From assembly GCA_902536485.1 (NCBI GenBank), contig CACAXP010000005.1, forward strand, positions 1-53,261: a stretch of 53,261 nt of DNA, written 5' to 3'. The first letter of the stretch is position 1. The number at the start of each line of letters is the position of its first letter. The stretch comes from an uncultured Alphaproteobacteria bacterium. GTDB taxonomy: Bacteria; Pseudomonadota; Alphaproteobacteria; Methylaequorales; Methylaequoraceae. The position numbers and the translations under genes are program-made. Under the pieces are notes generated by a model, which was given only the letters and a program-made list of their open reading frames with translations, was not told the DNA's origin and did not search any database. Below are positions 48,301 through 53,261 of this stretch, one piece after another.

Positions 48301-51300
48301 AGAGCCAGATTTACAGAAGTCACCGTTTTATTAGCCCCAACATCAGCAGAAACTACCGTTCCTTGCCCTGATAGACTCACAGTTTCACCTGTTAATAGGT
48401 TTGTTAATAGTAAGTCAGAACTATCTATGATATTTGTTCCGTTGTACTGCCTGCTACCGGTAACATTTACAGAAACAGGTGAAATATCAAAAGTGTGGGT
48501 TCCTCCTGTCAAAGTATAATTGCTTGCTAAGCCTGAGCCATTTCCTAATGACAATGAACCAATAGTAATTGCTTTATTCATCGCTACAGAATTAGTTCCC
48601 ACTGAACCTGTGCCAGAGATTGTTAAAGTTTCACCTGAAACGATGTTTCCAAATGTATTTATGTCTGAACTAAGAACATTAGTTGTAGCATCATAAGCCC
48701 TGATACCATCAAGATTAATAACTCTCTGTGTTACATTCATTGTCGCTGAATTAAGTGAGTAATTGCTTGGATTTCCTGAACCAGCAACAAGGGCTATTGA
48801 TCCCAAACTTACCGCTTTTGAACTTCCTACATTAGCAGTTGAAACAGAACCTGTTCCCGATAGTGCAAGCGTTTCGCCTCCTTGGAGGCTATCAAATGTT
48901 GGCGTTAATGAGGCTCCAGAAACGGAGGTTGTTCCATCATATTCTCTGGATAATGTAACATTTAAAGTTCTTGGAATTATGGTTACATTTATTGTAGCTC
49001 CACTTAAGGTATAATTACTAGCCAATCCTCCACTTCCATCAGCTATGGCAAGCGTATTGTTATTTGTTATTGTTTGTGTCCCAGCGCTTGCCGCTCCTAA
49101 AACACCCGAGCCTGTCAATGAGAGACTTTCACCACTTACACCTGAAGTTATTGTAAGAATTGAGTTGCTTGCTGTTGTTGTACTGTCGTAAAGTCGTGAA
49201 CCTGAGATAGTCACCGGCTTTCCTGTAATCTCTGCGGTCAAAGAATTAATTGAGTAATTGCTTGCGGATCCACTTCCGTTAGCCAAAGCCAGGTTCACTG
49301 ATGTTACATTTTTTCCAGTTCCAACATTGGCTGATGAAACTGTTCCCGAACCTGTTACAGATAATGTTTGACCACTCACAATATTACTAAAAGTAGAAAA
49401 ATTAGACCCACTTATTGTCGTTGTTCCATCATAAATTTTTGAAGCCTGCAAGTCTAATGGACGTTGAGTTATATTTATAGTTGCTGAAGATAAAGAATAA
49501 TTCGATGCATTTCCACTTCCACTTGCTAAAGCAAGAGAACCTAGTGTAACTGATTTACTATTTCCTACATCTGCAGTGGCACTTCCAGAACCTGTTAAGC
49601 TTAATGTATCACTTCCTGCTAAATTGCTGATAGTTGTTAAGTCCGTTCCATTTATAGTTGTCGTTCCGTCATAAACTCTTGACCCAGTGACAGTAACTGC
49701 TCTTGTTGTTACGTTCATTGTTGCTGTTCCTGACAAGTTATAATTTGAAGCAAGGCCCGAATTATTTGAAATCGCCAATGTATTCAGCGTAATTGTTTTT
49801 CCCGTTCCAACCGCTGATGAAGTAAGAGTTCCACTTCCACTTAATGTTAGTGTTTCTGATCCTACTAAGCCTGTTAAGCTTAGGTCCGAAGAACTTGCCG
49901 TAGTTGTTGCATTATAAATTCTACTTCCAGTAAGCCCCAATATCTTTTGAATTACAGATGCCGAGTAAGTGCCGCCAGATAAAGTATAATTTGAAGCTGC
50001 TCCCGTTCCGTCCGCAAGTGATAGTGAACTAACAGTAATATCTGATGTTCCATAAGAAGCAACATTAGCTGAATTTGTTGTAATACTTCCCGATGTATTT
50101 ATTGTCTGACCTCCAGATAGATTAGACAAAGTAACAGAACCAGACGTAATTGTTGTATTTCCATCATAAGCTTTAGTTGCCGTTATATTCAATGGTCGTT
50201 GTGTAATATTTAAAGTTGCTGAACTGAGACTGTAATTTGATGCACTAGCTGTATTGTTAGCTAAGGCTAATGTCCCAAGCGTTACATTTTTATTTGTTCC
50301 TACATTCTGATCAGCAACTGTACCCGAACCTGTAATTGCCAGAGCTTCTCCTGAGACAATATTATTAAATGTTGTAAGATCAGAATTACTCACGGTTGTT
50401 GTAGCGTCATAAACACGACTACCAGATAACGTAATAGGCCTAGCTGTTACATCTAGTTCACCACTTGTTAAAGAATAATTTGATGCCTCTCCTCCGTTAG
50501 AACCATCGGCTAAAGACAATGTACCAAGGGTTAGCGTTTTATTCGTTCCAACTTGAGGTGCTGCAATTGAACCGGTACCATTTATTGTTAAAGTTTCAGT
50601 AAGGGCTAATCCATTAAATGTCGATATGTTTGAGTTGGAAACGCTAGTATTTCCATCATAGACCTTTGAACCATCAATAGTTATGGCTTGTCTCGTAATA
50701 TTAAATGTTTTTGTTCCTATCGTATAGTTAGCCGCTAATCCTGCATTGTTTGCAAGAGCAAATGAAACATCAGTTACAGATTTATTAGAACCAACATCTT
50801 TAGATACAACCGTTCCGGAACCACTTAAATTTAGTGTTTCACTACCGACAAGATTACCAATTGTTAAATCACCGCTGCTTACAGTAGTTGTACCGTTGTA
50901 GCTTCTGGTTCCTGATAACGTTACCCATCTTTGAGTTATATTGAAAGAATCACTTGTAATCGTATAGTTAGAAGCTAATCCCGTACCATCTGTCAATCTC
51001 AAACCAGTGGTGAAGTTGCTAGCAGTTTTGCTTGTAGCGGTTTCAATTGCTGATTCATAGGTTGATAGCGTAAAAATGTCTTTAGAGGTATTATTTCCTC
51101 CAACATTAGTTGCATTTGAGGCAAGGGTTGCGTTGGTTATTGAAGATTTAGTCGCATCTGCGTAATTAACGACAAAATATTGACCAGCGCCACCCGTTTC
51201 AAGAATTCCAAGGGCTCTTTGAAGAAAATCAGCATCACTTTCACCTGAATTTTTAGACAATGTATTGCTTCCTGTTCCTGGCCAATTAACCCCACCAGCG

Positions 51301-53261
51301 CCACTATGGCTTAAAATTTTCTTGTAAGTTGATGAATTTAAGTCCGAGTCTAATATTGAAGATGCTCCAGTACTGTACGTTCCAACATTTACATTATTGG
51401 TTAAAACAGAATCATTAATGGTTAAAGTTTCGCCTCCCTGAAGACCACTTAATGACATATCAGCAGCATTAATTTTTTGCGTTCCATCATACTGGCGTGA
51501 CCCTGAAACTGATAACGGGGCTTTTGTAATATTGAAAGTATGGGTTCCACCAGTGAAGGTATAATTAGATGCGAGATGAGTTGGATTAGATCCATCATTT
51601 AAACTTAAAGTATTAAGTGTAATGGTCTTTCCTGTACCTACATTTTTATCAACAATTGTACCCTGACCAGTTAACGATAGTGTCTCTCCACCAACTATTC
51701 CACCTATAGTTAAATCAGTTGGCAAAGTAGTGGTTGTCGCATCATAAGTACGGGTACCAGTAATATTTACTGGTTTTTGATTTATTGTCAATAAATGCGT
51801 TCCACCCGATAAAGTATAGTTCGCTGATAATCCACCGCTACCGCCGTTTCCAAGACTAAGTGTACCTACACTTATTGTTTTATTGGTTGCAACGTTCTTA
51901 TCTGCGACAGTTCCCACCCCACTTAACACTAATGTCTCAGATCCAATCAAATTTCCAAGGCTTAAATCACTTGAATTAGCATTTGTTGAGGCATCATAGA
52001 GACGAGTTCCTGTAGCATTTAAAACTCTTTTAGTTACTGATAATTGATGTGTCCCTCCAGCCAAAATATAGTTTGCTGCAAGACCACCATTTGATCCATC
52101 AGCAATCGATAATGTATTGAGAGTTACACTTTTATTTGTCGCTACATTCGCGTTAGCGAGTGTTCCATTACCCGATAAAGTTAATGTTTCCGTTCCTACT
52201 AAATTACTTAAAGTTAAGTCACTTGAACTTGCTGTTGTGCTCCCATCATAAATTCGACTTCCAGATGAATTTAGTGCTCTTTGATTTATTTGAAATGAAC
52301 TAGATGCATGACCAGTTAAAGTATAATTACTTGCTAGGCCACCATTTGTGCCATTACCCAAGGTTAAAGTTCCTTCATTTATAGCAGAACTAGAGTAGGT
52401 AGCAACATTAGCTGCAGAGACAGTACCGCTTCCACTGCTAATTACAAGAGTTTGAGAACCAACTGTACCAGTAACTGATGTAATATTACCTGCGCTTATA
52501 GTGGTATTTCCATCATATATTTTATTTCCTTGGACTGAGACAACACGTCTATTAACTGTAAAGTTATGGGTTCCACCGGTTAACGTATAGTTGGAAGCTG
52601 CACCGCCACTACCATCGGCTATACTAATCCCCGACAGATTACTTATTGTATAACTACCCGCATTAGCTGAACTAATCGTGGCTGTCCCTGAATGATTCAA
52701 GGCTTCACCAGAGACCAGATTACTTAGTGTTATCGCTCCCGCTAACGCATTCGTGTTCGCATCATAGGTTTTAGATCCTGATGAGTTTAGTACGCGTTTT
52801 GTAATATTAATAACTGCTGAGTTTAAACTATAATTCGAAGCTGCTCCCGTTCCGTTAACTAATGCTAAAGTTCCTAAACTGGATACCGATATTCCATTTG
52901 CCACATTGTCATTAGCCGCTGTGCCTGAACCACTTAATGTTAATGTTTCTCCCCCTTGCAAGGCATCGAAAGCACTCAGAGTTGATCCTGCTGCTGCTGT
53001 TGTTCCATCATATTGTCTTGCTAATGTTGCGTTCAACGGACGTTGATTAACCGTTAACTGATGCGTTCCTCCCGTTAACGTATAGTTAGCCGCTAAGCCT
53101 CCATTGGATCCATTACCTAAAGCAAGTGTTCCAACAGTTACTGTCTTATTATTACCAACATTGGCATTCGCTACTGATCCTGTTCCACTTAAAGTAAGTG
53201 TCTGTGATCCCACTAAGTTAGCATGAGTCGATAAATCTGAAGCTACCGCATTCGTTGTTGC
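45318..53261 (-). CDS. Giant YDG-repeat surface/exoprotein (filamentous-haemagglutinin-like), N-terminus beyond window
   Basis: ORF open to the window end; ~29 tandem ~80-aa units of form (R/K)PxxLxGSRxYDGTTTxxxxDLxxxxxLVGGETLxLSGxGxVxxxNVGxxKxVxxGTLxLxxGxGxASNYxLxxGTxxI. Confidence 0.92.
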   Translation of the reverse strand, partial: ATTNAVASDLSTHANLVGSQTLTLSGTGSVANANVGNNKTVTVGTLALGNGSNGGLAANYTLTGGTHQLTVNQRPLNATLARQYDGTTAAAGSTLSAFDALQGGETLTLSGSGTAANDNVANGISVSSLGTLALVNGTGAASNYSLNSAVINITKRVLNSSGSKTYDANTNALAGAITLSNLVSGEALNHSGTATISSANAGSYTISNLSGISIADGSGGAASNYTLTGGTHNFTVNRRVVSVQGNKIYDGNTTISAGNITSVTGTVGSQTLVISSGSGTVSAANVATYSSSAINEGTLTLGNGTNGGLASNYTLTGHASSSFQINQRALNSSGSRIYDGSTTASSSDLTLSNLVGTETLTLSGNGTLANANVATNKSVTLNTLSIADGSNGGLAANYILAGGTHQLSVTKRVLNATGTRLYDASTNANSSDLSLGNLIGSETLVLSGVGTVADKNVATNKTISVGTLSLGNGGSGGLSANYTLSGGTHLLTINQKPVNITGTRTYDATTTTLPTDLTIGGIVGGETLSLTGQGTIVDKNVGTGKTITLNTLSLNDGSNPTHLASNYTFTGGTHTFNITKAPLSVSGSRQYDGTQKINAADMSLSGLQGGETLTINDSVLTNNVNVGTYSTGASSILDSDLNSSTYKKILSHSGAGGVNWPGTGSNTLSKNSGESDADFLQRALGILETGGAGQYFVVNYADATKSSITNATLASNATNVGGNNTSKDIFTLSTYESAIETATSKTASNFTTGLRLTDGTGLASNYTITSDSFNITQRWVTLSGTRSYNGTTTVSSGDLTIGNLVGSETLNLSGSGTVVSKDVGSNKSVTDVSFALANNAGLAANYTIGTKTFNITRQAITIDGSKVYDGNTSVSNSNISTFNGLALTETLTINGTGSIAAPQVGTNKTLTLGTLSLADGSNGGEASNYSLTSGELDVTARPITLSGSRVYDATTTVSNSDLTTFNNIVSGEALAITGSGTVADQNVGTNKNVTLGTLALANNTASASNYSLSSATLNITQRPLNITATKAYDGNTTITSGSVTLSNLSGGQTINTSGSITTNSANVASYGTSDITVSSLSLADGTGAASNYTLSGGTYSASVIQKILGLTGSRIYNATTTASSSDLSLTGLVGSETLTLSGSGTLTSSAVGTGKTITLNTLAISNNSGLASNYNLSGTATMNVTTRAVTVTGSRVYDGTTTINGTDLTTISNLAGSDTLSLTGSGSATADVGNSKSVTLGSLALASGSGNASNYSLSSATINITQRPLDLQASKIYDGTTTISGSNFSTFSNIVSGQTLSVTGSGTVSSANVGTGKNVTSVNLALANGSGSASNYSINSLTAEITGKPVTISGSRLYDSTTTASNSILTITSGVSGESLSLTGSGVLGAASAGTQTITNNNTLAIADGSGGLASNYTLSGATINVTIIPRTLNVTLSREYDGTTSVSGASLTPTFDSLQGGETLALSGTGSVSTANVGSSKAVSLGSIALVAGSGNPSNYSLNSATMNVTQRVINLDGIRAYDATTNVLSSDINTFGNIVSGETLTISGTGSVGTNSVAMNKAITIGSLSLGNGSGLASNYTLTGGTHTFDISPVSVNVTGSRQYNGTNIIDSSDLLLTNLLTGETVSLSGQGTVVSADVGANKTVTSVNLALTGANAGNYTLTSYTTSFEILPKVINLIGTKVYDGLNTVPNASLTVTTGVSGQSLDLKGAGTLISASSGNGKTISIGTLELDSTGSGSDSNYTLSGGAHTFNVTARPLTFSSSRNYDGTTTANTSGLTYTFSNLVSGESLVLNGSGTVASKDVSGGTQNITLGTITLADNTGVASNYSLTSGTMNITQKQVNLTGTKVYDNNATLNNSIISVASGLVGSETLGLSGDVVTNSSNVGTYLASANQLNSGSTSIALTNGSSGGLSNNYTISEGTYSITQRPVTILGTKVYDGAQTVSAANITTFNNTVGGQTLSISGNTSFLESQSVGTGKTINVTGLSLGNGTGTASNYTLSSGTFNVTSRPVTLTTSRFFDNTKNVDATNLSVTFNNLVGSETLSLSGLGSVSSENVASGQQSVTLGTLSLADNTGVASNYSLTSATLDINAKPISLSGSKVYDASAVAASSALTISGTVGGQTLTLSGNGTLSAGADVGTNKTINTSGLTLGNGSGGTAGVATNYSLVGGTYQMTVTQRPVTISGSRFYDSTTTVNSSDISVFNNRVGGQTLSITGSGTVTTAVAGSGKTLTLGTLTLADGTGSASNYSLASGTFDINSRQVNIAGSRIYDGTTTVNGSDLVITTGVGSEVLTVNGTGSIANANVASNKSVTAGTLALSSASGNASNYSMGTITLTVTQRPINVDLEKTYDATTDASAGDLKSNGITNTVLGHSLTLNGTGTMSNTTVGIGKSVSVGTLSVSGAQSSNYTLLGGTHTIDVNPRTTNASGTRHYDATTIAGSSAFSLFSNSVGGDTITLSGTGSIASAGVGSKGVTIGSLQSAHPNYILGNATLTVTKRPVNLSGRRIRGGTTDILASELSFGNLAASETLTLTGQGTIPVIRVGSHALNLFTLSMGNGSGSTSNYTFTGGSFIFTILDPLPPFNSRAGVIRALNRMTNGNNRKLLPSKTSHRTVPAVSERISLTTPDESVSVNPCVLQSGFCD
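45580..53261 (-). repeat. Coding tandem array of ~29 YDG-type units (~250 bp period)
   Basis: Recurring Y(D/N)(G/A/S)xTT and (A/G)SNY(S/T)L motifs in the translation; counted by eye. Confidence 0.85.

Noticed and set aside
45580-49014. + strand ORFs 45580..45795 and 48763..49014 within the giant repeat gene
   Set aside because: Antisense to a clearly coding, higher-GC repeat array; low-complexity translations mirroring the repeats; no independent support.
45580-53261. Regular repetition as a CRISPR array or satellite DNA
   Set aside because: Period is ~250 bp, the units are diverged in DNA yet conserved in protein and reading frame; no short identical repeat/spacer structure.
1-53261. tRNA/rRNA genes, IS elements, integrases, classical toxin-antitoxin or restriction systems
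   Set aside because: No cloverleaf-like or rRNA sequence, transposase or integrase motifs noticed on either strand by reading; a tRNAscan/HMM run would be needed to be certain.

Overview
The window is 53 kb of an AT-rich chromosome, and the gene content looks alphaproteobacterial. About 45 kb is densely packed core and near-core genes: the end of ccmE plus ccmFGHI; pabC/pabB-like; an FAD oxidoreductase; a CNBD protein coupled to a 474-aa orphan; yggT, folD, argG, ialB-like; two EamA permeases; BI-1/YccA; an SDR/NTF2/DUF3833/MFS/CFA-synthase/DUF1365/FAD-oxidase cluster; a PAP2/ArnT-like/GT2/LABN lipid-glycosylation module; an alkA-like glycosylase; hemY-mitofilin(Mic60)-hemD-hemC divergent from tsaD-gpsA-yciI; acs; rsmB; heparinase II/III; three surface-polysaccharide genes; purH; and a UMF1-type MFS gene. 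The last ~7.9 kb (minus strand, running off the window end) is one giant ORF of about 29 tandem YDG-type repeats. Its only cysteines, as far as I could see, are a pair at the extreme C-terminus, which resembles the anchor of TpsA/HMW1-type exoproteins. Several items are absent from the ORF track: the 3' end of ccmE, a 44-aa SDHAF4/DUF1674 gene, a 57-aa minus-strand ORF, and an isolated promoter / 24-aa hydrophobic ORF / perfect terminator unit at 22.35-22.5 kb. The best candidates for something undescribed are that small unit, the 474-aa possibly polymerase-palm-like orphan coupled to a CNBD protein, and the giant repeat protein with its insert and C-terminal Cys pair. No searches were run. 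Family names come from motif recognition in the supplied translations.
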